NCBI GenBank assembly: GCA_020632475.1
Contig: JACKFM010000001.1
Location: 558,001-622,000 of the forward strand
Source: Candidatus Omnitrophota bacterium
GTDB lineage: Bacteria > Omnitrophota > Omnitrophia > Omnitrophales > Aquincolibacteriaceae
Reading direction: 5' to 3'
DNA length: 64,000 nt
The notes beneath the pieces are model-generated. The model did not search any database. It was not told the DNA's origin and worked only from the letters and a program-made list of their open reading frames with translations. This document shows, piece after piece, positions 8,590-17,765 of the stretch. The stretch's first letter is position 1. Every line of letters begins with the position of its first letter. The position numbers and the translations under genes are program-made.

Positions 8590-9867
8590 ATGGCCGTTAA
8601 ATTTCAAGCATTTGCAGGTATGGATGACATCCTTACGCCGGAAATTGAGCTCTGGCAGTGGGTGGAAAAGAAGATGCGTATCTATTTTGAAGCCGCAGGC
8701 TTTAAAGAGATCCGTACGCCGCTTTTGGAACCGACCGAGCTTTTTGCGCGTTCGATTGGTGAGACAAGTGATATTGTCCATAAAGAAATGTATACGCTTG
8801 AAGACCGGGGCGGGCGCAGTATGACCTTAAGACCTGAAATGACTGCTTCGGTCGCCCGCAGCGTGATCGAAAAATCGCTTTTGCGCAATGCTAAAACACT
8901 GGCCTTGTATTATTGCGGGCCGATGTTTCGTGCCGAGCGTCCTCAGGCCGGCCGTAAAAGACAATTTCATCAAATCGGAGCTGAAATTATTAATGAAAGC
9001 GGTCTGCAGGCAGACCTTGTGATCATCCGGGCCCTTTACGGATTCTTAAAATATCTTGGGATTGCCGAGCCTAAACTGAAACTTAACGATTTGACACGGA
9101 TTAATGGGCCGGAATCCGAAGAGATTCGCGGAAAGCTTAAAAGTTATTTTGAGGGGCATAAAGACAAACTGGATAAGGATTCCCTTTACCGGCTGGACAA
9201 AAATGTTCTGCGCATTTTTGACAGCAAAGATCCCGGTTGTCAGGATATTCTTGAAAAGGCCCCGTGGGATGAAATCGCGCCGCTGAGTGATGACTTTAAG
9301 GTCCTGATGCAGGCGTTGGCCGAAGAGAATGTTCCCTTTGAAATAAACCGTCGTCTGGTGCGGGGATTGGATTATTATACGGGCGTTGTCTTTGAAATTT
9401 CACTTGCAGGGTTGGGGGCTCAGGATGCCGTGGCCGGAGGCGGCCGTTATGACGGACTTTATCAGGAATTGGGAGGCCCCAAGGCCCCGTGTACCGGATT
9501 TAGTATTGGTTTTGAAAGGCTTCTGATGGGACTGGAAGGCTGCGGGGTAGACGTTCTCGGTGAAATTAACCGGCGTAAGGTTTATGTCGCGCAGCTAGAT
9601 GAAGATAAGATGATCCGCCAGGCCGCCCAAAAACTGGCGTTGGCGCTTAGAGAAAGAGATTTTTCAGTCGAGCAGGGTCCCGTTAACTCAAACATGAATC
9701 ATCATTTCAAAAAGGTCAATCAGACAGGAGCTCAATGGGTTGTAATCCTGGGCCCCGATGAAATCCGTCATCAGGAATGTGCAATTAAGAATTTAAACAA
9801 GCGTGAACAAAAGAACATCCGGCTCGACGAAGCTGCCGGTTATTTGGAAGGAGAAGTTTTGTTATGA
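8590..9867 (+). CDS. hisS: Histidine--tRNA ligase
   Basis: A class II aminoacyl-tRNA synthetase of 425 residues. Motif 2 appears as MFRAERPQAGRKRQFHQIGAE near 117. The histidine-specific signatures RGLDYYTGVVFEI (near 257) and AVAGGGRYDGLYQELGG follow, then motif 3 (GFSIGFERLLMGL). The C-terminal ~90 residues form the anticodon-binding domain (VYVAQLDED...VVILGPDE). The stop overlaps the aspS start as ATGA, the classic hisS-aspS pairing. Confidence 0.97.
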   Translation: MAVKFQAFAGMDDILTPEIELWQWVEKKMRIYFEAAGFKEIRTPLLEPTELFARSIGETSDIVHKEMYTLEDRGGRSMTLRPEMTASVARSVIEKSLLRNAKTLALYYCGPMFRAERPQAGRKRQFHQIGAEIINESGLQADLVIIRALYGFLKYLGIAEPKLKLNDLTRINGPESEEIRGKLKSYFEGHKDKLDKDSLYRLDKNVLRIFDSKDPGCQDILEKAPWDEIAPLSDDFKVLMQALAEENVPFEINRRLVRGLDYYTGVVFEISLAGLGAQDAVAGGGRYDGLYQELGGPKAPCTGFSIGFERLLMGLEGCGVDVLGEINRRKVYVAQLDEDKMIRQAAQKLALALRERDFSVEQGPVNSNMNHHFKKVNQTGAQWVVILGPDEIRHQECAIKNLNKREQKNIRLDEAAGYLEGEVLL

Positions 9868-11636
9868 TGCGTACCGCCACTTGCGGGCAGTTAAATCTTA
9901 AGAATTTAGGACAGGAAGTGACTTTGTCCGGTTGGATCCATACGCGCAGGGACCACGGAAATTTAATTTTTATTGATTTACGCGACCGGTGGGGGATTAC
10001 CCAGATTGTCTTTAACAGCCAGACAAACCCGGATCTTTTGCATCAGGCAGAAACCCTTCGTCCTGAATTTGTGATTCAGGTGAAAGGAAAAGTCGAACAA
10101 CGGCCTCAGGGAACCGAGAACACTAAAATTCCGACCGGTGAAATTGAAGTCGGTGTGCACTCACTTGTGATCCTGAATCCTTCACCGACACCTCCTTTTG
10201 AAATCGGTGACCAGTACGTTAATGAAGAACTGCGGCTGACCTATCGTTTCCTGGATCTGCGCCGTAAGGACATGGTTGAGAGCCTGACGGCTCGTTATAG
10301 GATTACTAAGATTGTCCGTGATTATCTGGATCAGGAGAATTTCCTTGAAATTGAAACGCCCTATCTGACTAAGAGCACGCCGGAAGGGGCGCGTGATTTT
10401 TTGGTTCCGTCCCGTCTTTCTCCCGGTGCATTTTATGCGCTGCCGCAATCCCCCCAGCTTTTCAAACAACTGCTCATGGTAGCCGGTTATGACCGCTACT
10501 TCCAGCTTGCCCGGTGTTTTCGTGACGAGGATTTGCGCTCAGACCGTCAGCCGGAGCATACTCAAATTGATCTGGAAATGTCTTTTGTCGAAGAGGACGA
10601 TGTGATGTCGACCGTTGAAGGGATGATTTGTGCGGTCAGCGAGAAGATGCTCGGCAAGAAACTCGAACGTCCGTTCCGTAGAATGCCTTATGATGAAGCC
10701 ATTGAACGGTATGGATCCGATAAACCGGATCTGCGTTTTGCGATGGAACTTAAAGACCTGACGTCTTTTTTTGAAGGATCCGGTTTTAAGGTTTATGACC
10801 AGGTCATTGAAGGGGGCGGGCGTGTGCGGGGATTATGTTTTAGTCCGCCCGAAGGAGTTCAGATTTCACGCAAAGTGATAGAAGAACTGACGACATGGAT
10901 TCAGGATTTCGGGGCCAAAGGCCTGGCCTGGTTTCGTGTCAAAAGTGCAACCGAGGTGGAGTCCCCGATTCAGAAGTTTTTTGATGCCGGCCGGATTGCG
11001 AACGTGCTTGCGGCCATGAATGCTAAAGAAGGGGACATGATTTTTATGGTGGCCAGTGACCCGATGGTTTCGGCGGTTGCCCTTGGGGCGCTGCGTAAAA
11101 AATTGGCTGAGGACTATGGATTAATTCGTGAAGACGGATTCGAGATTTTCTGGGTTGTCGATTTTCCGCTTTTTGAATGGAACGAAGATGAAAAGCGTTT
11201 TGATGCTTTGCATCATCCTTTCACGGCGCCGCGTGAAACACCGGGATATATGGAGCTTTTTGATACGGATCCCTCAAAGCTCAGAGCAAAAGCTTATGAT
11301 CTGGTTTTAAACGGGACCGAAATCGGCGGGGGAAGCATTCGTATCCACAGCCGCGAAGTCCAGCAGAGGGTTTTTAAGGCCCTGAATATTACGGAAGAAG
11401 ACGCCGAGACAAAATTCGGATTTTTACTCAAGGCCTTGAGTTATGGGGCGCCGCCCCACGGAGGACTTGCCATTGGATTGGACCGCCTTGTGACCATGCT
11501 GCTTAAGCGCGAATCGATCCGTGATGTGATTGCCTTTCCGAAAACTCAGAGAGGCACGTGCCTGATGACCGAGGCGCCTTCTGAAGTCGATCTTAAACAG
11601 TTACAGGAATTGAATCTTAATATTAAGCGTTCTTGA
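9864..11636 (+). CDS. aspS: Aspartate--tRNA(Asp/Asn) ligase
   Basis: A 590-residue class II synthetase of bacterial AspRS type. The N-terminal OB-fold binds the anticodon ([20 protein letters not shown]), the catalytic core has [12 protein letters not shown] and [15 protein letters not shown], a GAD insertion lies around 290-400, and motif 3 is [13 protein letters not shown] near the end. Whether it is discriminating or also charges tRNA-Asn cannot be told here. Translation is coupled to hisS; the second ATG at 9867 is an equally possible start. Confidence 0.97.
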   Translation: MMRTATCGQLNLKNLGQEVTLSGWIHTRRDHGNLIFIDLRDRWGITQIVFNSQTNPDLLHQAETLRPEFVIQVKGKVEQRPQGTENTKIPTGEIEVGVHSLVILNPSPTPPFEIGDQYVNEELRLTYRFLDLRRKDMVESLTARYRITKIVRDYLDQENFLEIETPYLTKSTPEGARDFLVPSRLSPGAFYALPQSPQLFKQLLMVAGYDRYFQLARCFRDEDLRSDRQPEHTQIDLEMSFVEEDDVMSTVEGMICAVSEKMLGKKLERPFRRMPYDEAIERYGSDKPDLRFAMELKDLTSFFEGSGFKVYDQVIEGGGRVRGLCFSPPEGVQISRKVIEELTTWIQDFGAKGLAWFRVKSATEVESPIQKFFDAGRIANVLAAMNAKEGDMIFMVASDPMVSAVALGALRKKLAEDYGLIREDGFEIFWVVDFPLFEWNEDEKRFDALHHPFTAPRETPGYMELFDTDPSKLRAKAYDLVLNGTEIGGGSIRIHSREVQQRVFKALNITEEDAETKFGFLLKALSYGAPPHGGLAIGLDRLVTMLLKRESIRDVIAFPKTQRGTCLMTEAPSEVDLKQLQELNLNIKRS

Positions 11637-11652
11637 TAAAGGAGCCTGCCAT

Positions 11653-12603
11653 TTGGAAAAGATTCTCAAACTGAGTTCTAATGAAGAAGCGATTCAACTT
11701 TACGGCAGTCTGGATGAAAATCTGCGTTATGCCGAAAAAGAATACCATGTGGTCATCACTGCCCGTAATCATCAATTGAAGATCAGCGGCGATAAAAAAA
11801 ACGTGACGCAGGCACATCGCTTTTTCACTCAGAGATTAAAAGATTTACGTCAGCATCACGGCCCGCACCCGGTTCGCAACACAGGCTCACCGCAGGCCGA
11901 TCAAAAGACGCCCGAGGGCAGTGAGACCCCCAGCGGCGCCTCAGCCTTTTACCATCGCGGAAAAGTCATCCGGCCGCGCAGCAAGAATCAGGAAAAATAT
12001 ATTGAGGCCGTTCTGGAAAATGATATTGTGATTTGTATCGGTCCTGCGGGAACGGGTAAAACCTATCTGGCGATGGCGGCTGCGATTGAAGGCTTGAAAA
12101 AAGGATTTGTCTCCAGAATTGTTTTAACGCGTCCGGCCGTCGAGGCGGGGGAAAGCCTGGGATATTTACCGGGTGATTTTCAGGCCAAGGTTAATCCTTA
12201 TTTGCGGCCTCTTTATGATGCCTTGCATGATATGATGGATTTTGATGAGGCCCACCGGTATATTGAACGAGGTGTGATTGAAGTTGCACCACTGGCCTAT
12301 ATGCGCGGCCGTACATTGAATGATGCCTTTGTAATTTTGGATGAAGCACAGAATACGACACCTGCGCAGATGAAGATGTTTTTGACACGTCTGGGAGAAT
12401 CTTCCAAGGCCGTTATTACCGGCGATGTGACGCAGATTGATCTGCCGGGATCTAAAAAATCAGGACTGGTCGAAGCCGAGGATGTTTTGACCGGAATCAA
12501 AGGTTTAAAATTTGTTCACCTTAAGGACACAGATGTAGTTCGACATGCCCTTGTTGCCGAGATTATCCGAGCCTATCACCGTTATGACGAAAGACACCGT
12601 TAA
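11653..12603 (+). CDS. phoH: PhoH family ATPase
   Basis: A cytoplasmic PhoH-like ATPase, 316 residues. Residues 1-75 form the KH-like N-terminal domain and the core has Walker A GPAGTGKT near 136 and Walker [10 protein letters not shown] near 225. The family is associated with RNA metabolism and sits next to ybeY in many bacteria, as it nearly does here. The start is TTG 11653, fixed by AAGGAG (11639-11644) 8 nt upstream. A low-complexity Pro/Ser/Thr linker separates the two domains. Its 3' end overlaps the pgpH-like start by 20 bp. Confidence 0.93.
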   Translation: MEKILKLSSNEEAIQLYGSLDENLRYAEKEYHVVITARNHQLKISGDKKNVTQAHRFFTQRLKDLRQHHGPHPVRNTGSPQADQKTPEGSETPSGASAFYHRGKVIRPRSKNQEKYIEAVLENDIVICIGPAGTGKTYLAMAAAIEGLKKGFVSRIVLTRPAVEAGESLGYLPGDFQAKVNPYLRPLYDALHDMMDFDEAHRYIERGVIEVAPLAYMRGRTLNDAFVILDEAQNTTPAQMKMFLTRLGESSKAVITGDVTQIDLPGSKKSGLVEAEDVLTGIKGLKFVHLKDTDVVRHALVAEIIRAYHRYDERHR

Positions 12604-14848
12604 CGCAGTTAATACTTACCTGCATAAGGAACAGCGGAGAAAGAAAAGAATCGCATGGCTTATCCGCCTTGCGATTTTTTTTATTTCTTTTTTGCTGACG
12701 ACGCTCATCGTGATTTATGAAGAAGCCCCTGATTTGGGGATTAAAAAGTTTGTCATCGGAGAACCTGCTGCGAGGACTTTTTTTGCGCCTTTTGCGGTCT
12801 CATATGAAAATACCGAGGCGACGGAACGCTTGAGAACTGAGGCGGTTGAGCAGGTTCCCTATGTTTTGACCCTGGATGAGAGCAAAAATAGACTTTTACG
12901 CGAAAGGGTGGATGTTTTTTTAGAAGAAATTCTAAAAAACCGTGCCCTGAAAGAGACCCCTCCGGCAGAAGAGGCGCCGCCTGCTGAGCTTCCGGCTCTG
13001 TCCTTACCCCTCTCTGAAGAGGTGAATGATGACTTGATGGACGGACTTGATTTGGAAGAGCTGCGCAAAAATCTTGAAGAGATTCTCAATGAAACGGTTT
13101 TTTCCGGAATTATCAGCAGTGAAGCAAAAAAGGCCTTGAAGGATCAAGGTGTGTTTCGAGTGAGTATCACGGCTTCCGGTAAAGAGGACCTGCCCTTATT
13201 TGTTGAAACGTTGTCGACGATTGAAAGCGTTAAGGCGAATTTGCAGGAATCTCTCAAACAGCTTAGCACAAAAGACCGCCGTATTCGTGCTGCCGTTTTT
13301 GAAATCGTTAATGCGATTTTGATTGAAAACCTTTTTGCGAATGAAGCCGAAACGGACTTGCGTAAAAAAAAGGCCCATGACTTGATTGTTCCGGTGATGG
13401 AAGAGATCAAAAAAAACGAACTGGTGGTTCAGCGCGGAATGCTGGTCAATGCCGATGAATATAAGCGGCTTGAAATCATTCATAAAAAACTGGCCACGAA
13501 ACAGGCCCTGGCAAAATTTGCGGCTATCGGCATTCTGTTGTTTTTGACGTACTTATTCGGATTTTTCTACATGTTGTTGTTTGAGCAAAAGGCTCTTTTG
13601 TCGTTAAGAACTGTGTTTTTGATGCATCTGACGTTGTTGATTACGACGCTTTTGTGTAAAGCGGCTCTGATGACCTCGATCGGATCTCCTTTTCTTATGC
13701 CGGCGGCTTTGGCCCCTATCCTGGTGGGACTTTTGATTAATCCCCGGTTGGGGATATTATGTGCAACGGTTATGGCTGTGATTGCCTCGTCTATTACGGG
13801 CCTGCATGCGGATGTTTTGATTACCACGCTTTTATCTTCGACGGCAGGGGTTTTTGCGGGGATTAAAGTCAGAAAACGGGTGCATTTTCTTAAGGTTGGA
13901 TTATCGATCGGCGCTGCCTATTTCTGCATCTTGTTTGCGTTTCGGATTTTTCAGGAATATTCGCCGCAGGATGCACTTATGGTCAGTTTTCAGGGATTGG
14001 CCAATGGCTTGTTGATCGTCATGCCCTTGGCCTTTTTGCTTCTGCCGTTTTTGGAAACGGTTTTTGATCTTGTAACCGACATTACACTGCTTGAATACTC
14101 CGATCTTAATCACCCGCTGCTTAAGAAGATGATTGTTGAAGCCCCCGGAACATATCATCATAGTCTGGTCGTCAGTACTCTGTCTGAATCGGCTTGTGAG
14201 GCGATCGGAGCGAATGCGCTTCTGGCCCGGGTGGGCTGTTATTTTCATGATATCGGTAAGATTGCACGGGCGGAATATTTTACTGAAAATCAGCCTTTTC
14301 AGGCCCCCAGCCGTCATGAGAATTTAACGCCCACGATGAGCTGTCTGGTGATTTTAAACCATGTCAAAGACGGAATTGAACTGGGCCGTCGCAATAAACT
14401 TAAAAGGCCCATTCTGGATTTTATCCCCGAACATCAGGGGACAGGGGTCATTTACTACTTTTACAAAAAGGCCCTGGATCAGGCCCGGCCCGGTGAAAAA
14501 ATTCATGTCGAGGATTTTCGTTATCCGGGCCCCAGACCCCAGAGCCGGGAGACGGCCGTCTCCCTGTTGGCTGATTCCACGGAAGCCGCTTCGCGTTCTT
14601 TAAAAGATCCTAATCCCGAGACGATTACTCAACTTGTCCGTAAGATTATCAACGACAAGTTTATTGACGGCCAGCTCGATGAATGTAATTTGACGTTGCG
14701 CGATTTACACAAAATTCAGGAAAGCTTTGTTAAAAATTTAATGGCTATTTATCATACCCGTGTCAGTTATCCCAAGCAATCTCAGGAATCCGATGCCCCT
14801 GATATTTTTGAAGCTGGGCAGTTTTCAAAATTCAGAGCCGATTCATAA
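12584..14848 (+). CDS. 7TM-HD family membrane phosphohydrolase (PgpH/YqfF-type)
   Basis: About 754 residues. There is one membrane helix near the N-terminus (about 22-42), an extracytoplasmic 7TMR-HDED domain to about 300, seven clustered membrane segments at about 305-500, and a cytoplasmic HD domain. The HD signature is readable as YHHSLVV, then CYFHDIGKI, followed by ENQ, NHVKDG and EHQGTG. Characterised members hydrolyse c-di-AMP, so such an activity is plausible but unproven here. ATG 12584 follows the phoH frame in overlap. The acidic insert with several Pro-Ala-Glu runs near residues 125-150 is unusual. The order phoH-pgpH-ybeY is widely conserved. Confidence 0.9.
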   Translation: MTKDTVNAVNTYLHKEQRRKKRIAWLIRLAIFFISFLLTTLIVIYEEAPDLGIKKFVIGEPAARTFFAPFAVSYENTEATERLRTEAVEQVPYVLTLDESKNRLLRERVDVFLEEILKNRALKETPPAEEAPPAELPALSLPLSEEVNDDLMDGLDLEELRKNLEEILNETVFSGIISSEAKKALKDQGVFRVSITASGKEDLPLFVETLSTIESVKANLQESLKQLSTKDRRIRAAVFEIVNAILIENLFANEAETDLRKKKAHDLIVPVMEEIKKNELVVQRGMLVNADEYKRLEIIHKKLATKQALAKFAAIGILLFLTYLFGFFYMLLFEQKALLSLRTVFLMHLTLLITTLLCKAALMTSIGSPFLMPAALAPILVGLLINPRLGILCATVMAVIASSITGLHADVLITTLLSSTAGVFAGIKVRKRVHFLKVGLSIGAAYFCILFAFRIFQEYSPQDALMVSFQGLANGLLIVMPLAFLLLPFLETVFDLVTDITLLEYSDLNHPLLKKMIVEAPGTYHHSLVVSTLSESACEAIGANALLARVGCYFHDIGKIARAEYFTENQPFQAPSRHENLTPTMSCLVILNHVKDGIELGRRNKLKRPILDFIPEHQGTGVIYYFYKKALDQARPGEKIHVEDFRYPGPRPQSRETAVSLLADSTEAASRSLKDPNPETITQLVRKIINDKFIDGQLDECNLTLRDLHKIQESFVKNLMAIYHTRVSYPKQSQESDAPDIFEAGQFSKFRADS

Positions 14849-14859
14849 ACGGATGCAAT

Positions 14860-15309
14860 ATGCCGCCTGAGCGTTTTCAAATTCAGATCACCAGTACCTG
14901 CCGCCGGATGCCCTGCCCGGAATCCGTTTTAAAAAAAACAATCTCGAAAATTTTTAAAAGGCTTAAAATTCAAAAAGCGGAGCTAAGTCTTTTTCTGGTC
15001 GGTGACCGGCGGATGAGATCCCTGAATAAACGTTTTTTAAATCACGATTGGACAACGGATGTCATTTCTTTTGATTTAACTTCCGGTAAGAGCCGCCGGA
15101 GTGCTTTGACGGGGGAGTTGATCATCTCGTTAGAGACCGCACGCCGGCAGGCTGCCGAGTTTGATACCTCATTTCGCTATGAACTTTACTTTTATATTTG
15201 TCACGGCATTTTGCATATTCTGGGATACGACGACAAAACTCAGGGGCAGCGCGGTAAAATGCTCCAAAAACAGGCTCAAATTCTTCGCCAAATCGGAATT
15301 TCAAAATAA
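14860..15309 (+). CDS. ybeY: Endoribonuclease YbeY
   Basis: A 149-residue metalloprotein needed for 16S rRNA 3'-end maturation and ribosome quality control. WTTDVISFDL and the zinc-site segment HGILHILGYDD are diagnostic. The third ligand position, His in the usual HGxLHxxGYDH, is Asp here; that variant is known to me from other YbeY proteins. Arg/Lys content is high, as normal for the family. It lies 11 bp after the pgpH-like gene and 6 bp before recO. Confidence 0.93.
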   Translation: MPPERFQIQITSTCRRMPCPESVLKKTISKIFKRLKIQKAELSLFLVGDRRMRSLNKRFLNHDWTTDVISFDLTSGKSRRSALTGELIISLETARRQAAEFDTSFRYELYFYICHGILHILGYDDKTQGQRGKMLQKQAQILRQIGISK

Positions 15310-15315
15310 CATAAA

Positions 15316-16077
15316 ATGGCTATACAAAAAACAGACGCAATTGTTTTAAAAACGCAGAAGCTTCGTTCCAGCTCTTTGATCGTGACTTTTTTTTCAAAAT
15401 CCTTTGGTAAGCTTAAGGGGATTGCTAAGGGGGTCCGTAAAGAGCGTGAAGTCAGGGGCGCCTTTTATGAATTATTTACGCACCTGGAAATTATTTTCTA
15501 TGAGAAAAACCGTTCGGATCTGCATCTGATCTCAGAAGCCTCGATTCTTAAAAGCAATGATCACTTAAGGACCCGGCTGGAGACGATTACCTATGCCAGT
15601 TATTTTGCCGAGCTCGTGGATTCATTCTGTGAGGTTCATGATCCCCATGAAGAGGTTTTTGAAATGCTGAATTTTGCATTCCGTTTTATTCCATCCATTT
15701 CAGGCGAAAAAATGGCCCGGCTGTTTGAGATCAAATTGCTTCATCAGATCGGTTTGCTCCCTTATCTGGACCATTGCCTTGGATGCCAGAAAACAAATCT
15801 TGCGGCTCCTTTTTTCTCGGTCGCTCAGGGCGGGATTTTTTGTAGCGCCTGTGCGAGGCCTGTTGCCGACGCAAAACCGATTTCTATAGAGGCCTTAAAT
15901 ATTCTGCGTTATTTTTCTACACATCAGCCGGAAGAATGTCTGCGCCAACCCATTTTAAAAACTATCGAAAAGGAACTCATGCGCTTGATGGAATTTTTTT
16001 TCAGATACCGGTTGGGGCATATTCTCAATAGCCGGCGCTTCCTCCAAGACATTCAGCCGGTTTTGGCCCTTCGATAA
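15316..16077 (+). CDS. recO: DNA repair protein RecO
   Basis: A 253-residue recombination mediator that, with RecR, loads RecA on SSB-coated DNA. The N-terminal OB-fold begins with TDAIVLKTQKLRSSSLIVTFF and GVRKER. The helical domain carries a zinc site of two Cys pairs (CLGC and CSAC) near residues 154-187. The length is normal. It closes the hisS-aspS-phoH-pgpH-ybeY-recO run; no clear terminator follows, only an AT-rich stretch before the next promoter. Confidence 0.92.
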   Translation: MAIQKTDAIVLKTQKLRSSSLIVTFFSKSFGKLKGIAKGVRKEREVRGAFYELFTHLEIIFYEKNRSDLHLISEASILKSNDHLRTRLETITYASYFAELVDSFCEVHDPHEEVFEMLNFAFRFIPSISGEKMARLFEIKLLHQIGLLPYLDHCLGCQKTNLAAPFFSVAQGGIFCSACARPVADAKPISIEALNILRYFSTHQPEECLRQPILKTIEKELMRLMEFFFRYRLGHILNSRRFLQDIQPVLALR

Positions 16078-16130
16078 AGTTCCTCGGACTCCACGCTAAC
16101 TTTGAATACCCGCATCCCCTCGCCGTCTGA

Positions 16131-16160
16131 TCAATTTTGATATTAATTGATATTGATTTT
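16131..16160. repeat. Short AT-rich direct repeats upstream of the three-gene cassette
   Basis: TTGATATT occurs at 16137-16144 and again at 16147-16154, a 10-bp period, with a partial third copy at 16153-16160. They sit in a strongly AT-rich tract (about 16130-16280) just upstream of the TTGACA box. They could be an UP element, an operator or curved DNA. Confidence 0.35.
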
Positions 16161-16196
16161 TATATTAAATAATTAATAGATTATTACTGGACTTAT

Positions 16197-16225
16197 TTGA
16201 CAAGTTTTTATTCACATGTTAGGTT
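16197..16225 (+). promoter_or_regulatory. Candidate promoter of the unknown three-gene cassette
   Basis: Perfect TTGACA at 16197-16202, 17-nt spacer, then a weak TAGGTT (16220-16225) preceded by TG, giving an extended -10 arrangement. AAGGAG (16291-16296) lies 6 nt before ATG 16303. Confidence 0.4.
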
Positions 16226-16302
16226 TTTTAAGTAAGACAAATTGGGCCAAATAGAATAAATAAATTTATAAAGTATTTAATCAAGGCTTAAAGGAGCATC
16301 TC

Positions 16303-17121
16303 ATGGGAAGTAAAAATCCCACACATAAAGCCCAAAATGACAGTCGCCTGTATTTTGATATGACAACACAGGAGCGGGACACCACTTTGCGTTATCTGCT
16401 GGAGTCAATTATCAAAAGCCGCAAGAGTGAAGGCTTTCCTTCAAATCAGATGGTGGTGGATGAAGATGTGAACATCTATTTGGCGCATTTGCTGTTTGCG
16501 GTTTCTCTTCCCGAGTATCATGAAATGGCCAACCCGTACCTTTCGGCCGAAAGCAGTGATGTTCTTGACTGGGTACGCTCAACCGAAGATCGCACAATCC
16601 GTTATTTTATTTTCAAAGTGAACGCCGATCATCTTCTGATTCATTCCACAATTTTTAATGACATTGAATACAAAGGTAAAAACCGTTTTTATCAGCGTTC
16701 ACAAAACTATTACCGGGAATTAGCCAAACTTTATTATGAACAGGCCGCTGCTTATCATAAGCGGATTTACCGTAAAAGTACCGGGATCGGTCAGGTGCTC
16801 GATAAGATTGCCAGATTCTATGAGCCGTATCAAACGGTCTTGAAACATGTGCGCCGCGATTATTTTCATTTTGTCAATTCTTTCAGGGATCAGTCTTTTC
16901 GGATGTTTTTGGATCAGGTTAAAAATTATGAACGCAGTCTTCAGGCCGATAAGATGATGGATCATTTTTTAGAAATTTACTGGAAATGGATGAACACCCC
17001 CAATCAAAGTTTAAAACAGGATTTGATTCTTATGGCACAGCAACTCAAAGCGCTGATTCCCGGATTCCGGTTTGAACCGGTGCTGTTTTTAAACAAGAAC
17101 GATTCCCATCCGGGCGGCTAG
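16303..17121 (+). CDS. Uncharacterised 272-residue protein with C-terminal FLxxY/PxF module
   Basis: I do not recognise the family. The start is fixed by AAGGAG 6 nt upstream. The product is soluble, rich in Tyr, Phe, His and charged residues, and predicted largely helical, with no signal peptide or membrane segment. Residues 1-210 contain aromatic-rich helices (for example NRFYQRSQNYYRELAKLYYE near 127). Residues 222-257 form a module (F222, L223, Y226, W229, T232, P253, F255, F257) that recurs at the same spacing in the next two genes. This points to a duplicated interaction or nucleic-acid-binding unit, but the function is unknown. Confidence 0.8.
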   Translation: MGSKNPTHKAQNDSRLYFDMTTQERDTTLRYLLESIIKSRKSEGFPSNQMVVDEDVNIYLAHLLFAVSLPEYHEMANPYLSAESSDVLDWVRSTEDRTIRYFIFKVNADHLLIHSTIFNDIEYKGKNRFYQRSQNYYRELAKLYYEQAAAYHKRIYRKSTGIGQVLDKIARFYEPYQTVLKHVRRDYFHFVNSFRDQSFRMFLDQVKNYERSLQADKMMDHFLEIYWKWMNTPNQSLKQDLILMAQQLKALIPGFRFEPVLFLNKNDSHPGG

Positions 17122-17181
17122 TACCGTCTGACATATGCCGAGGTTATTCATCCTCCGGCAAAGAATGCCGGGGATAAATTC

Positions 17182-17226
17182 GCACGGTGCACTTGACGTC
17201 ACCCTTCGGTCCCGTAAGTGCTGTGC
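17182..17226 (+). other. Structured leader before the 58-residue gene
   Basis: GCAC (17182-17185) and GCACTT (17189-17194) can pair with GTGC (17223-17226) and AAGTGC (17216-17221), forming an interrupted stem just upstream of AAAGGAGA (17233-17240). A second hairpin, CCGGCA/TGCCGG, lies at about 17154-17170. Neither is followed by a T-run. Confidence 0.4.
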
Positions 17227-17246
17227 TCATTTAAAGGAGATAAGTA

Positions 17247-17423
17247 GTGAAGAACGATATTCGTAAATTCCGGACAAAAGAAAAAAAGTTTTTACAACTT
17301 TACTCTCTCTGGCAGGAAACAAGGCGGTGTGAAATTCAGCGCCGGTGTCTTGGATTGTTGGGTGAGATCATCAGAATGAAACCGCAATTTAGTCTGCGTC
17401 GTGAATTTGAGGTTGCATTTTAA
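17247..17423 (+). CDS. Uncharacterised 58-residue basic protein with FLxxY/PxF module
   Basis: GTG 17247 is preceded by AAAGGAGA (17233-17240), a strong ribosome-binding site 6 nt away, and the frame closes at TAA 17421-17423. The product is small, basic and mostly helical. Nearly all of it is the module seen in the neighbours: F15, L16, Y19, W22, T25, P46, F48 and L50, with the same 31-residue distance from F to P. It contains two Cys (28 and 34). It lies 2 bp before the 76-residue gene, so the two are certainly co-transcribed if real. The function is unknown. Confidence 0.7.
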   Translation: MKNDIRKFRTKEKKFLQLYSLWQETRRCEIQRRCLGLLGEIIRMKPQFSLRREFEVAF

Positions 17424-17425
17424 TT

Positions 17426-17656
17426 ATGGAAAAATTTCTTAATGACAGATCCCATGGCAAAGACATCCCTGTCGATCAGGAACATAACCCCGCGCAATGC
17501 CATGAGCTTTTACAGGAGATCCGCAAAAAACAGGATGAGTTTTTGGATGTCTACTCCTTTTATCTTAAAAGCGGTATTGTCTGGATACGTGACCAGGTTT
17601 ATCTGAAGGCTTATGAATTGGGCCGTTTGGATCCGACCTTCCGTTTCGATAAATAA
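17426..17656 (+). CDS. Uncharacterised 76-residue protein with FLxxY/PxF module
   Basis: ATG 17426 follows the previous stop by 2 bp. The first ~35 residues are polar and charged. Residues 39-74 are the shared module (F39, L40, Y43, Y46, S49, P70, F72, F74). The ungapped match to residues 222-257 of the 272-residue protein has 11 identities in 36 positions, including the closing P-x-F-R-F. The match to the 58-residue protein has 9. The three adjacent genes therefore look like an expanded family. No terminator is visible before the folK promoter. The function is unknown. Confidence 0.75.
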   Translation: MEKFLNDRSHGKDIPVDQEHNPAQCHELLQEIRKKQDEFLDVYSFYLKSGIVWIRDQVYLKAYELGRLDPTFRFDK

Positions 17657-17724
17657 ACCGGTTTTTAGGTTATTCACCCCTCTTTGCGGACAAATTCCCT
17701 CTGCGTCCTGTGACTAAAAAAGAT

Positions 17725-17734
17725 ATGCTATAAT
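17725..17734 (+). promoter_or_regulatory. Extended -10 promoter of folK-panC-panD-nadX-uvrA
   Basis: TATAAT at 17729-17734 preceded by TGC gives a perfect extended -10. No convincing -35 is seen, which is normal for this promoter class. The start site would be near 17741, about 25 nt before ATG 17766, with AAGGGG at 17755-17760. Confidence 0.55.
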
Positions 17735-17765
17735 GCCGTTTCAAAGTTTCAGTCAAGGGGTGTTT

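Noticed and set aside
17733..17765. Upstream ATG start for folK
   Set aside because: It lies within the -10 box of the predicted promoter and adds residues not found in FolK; ATG 17766 has a good ribosome-binding site.
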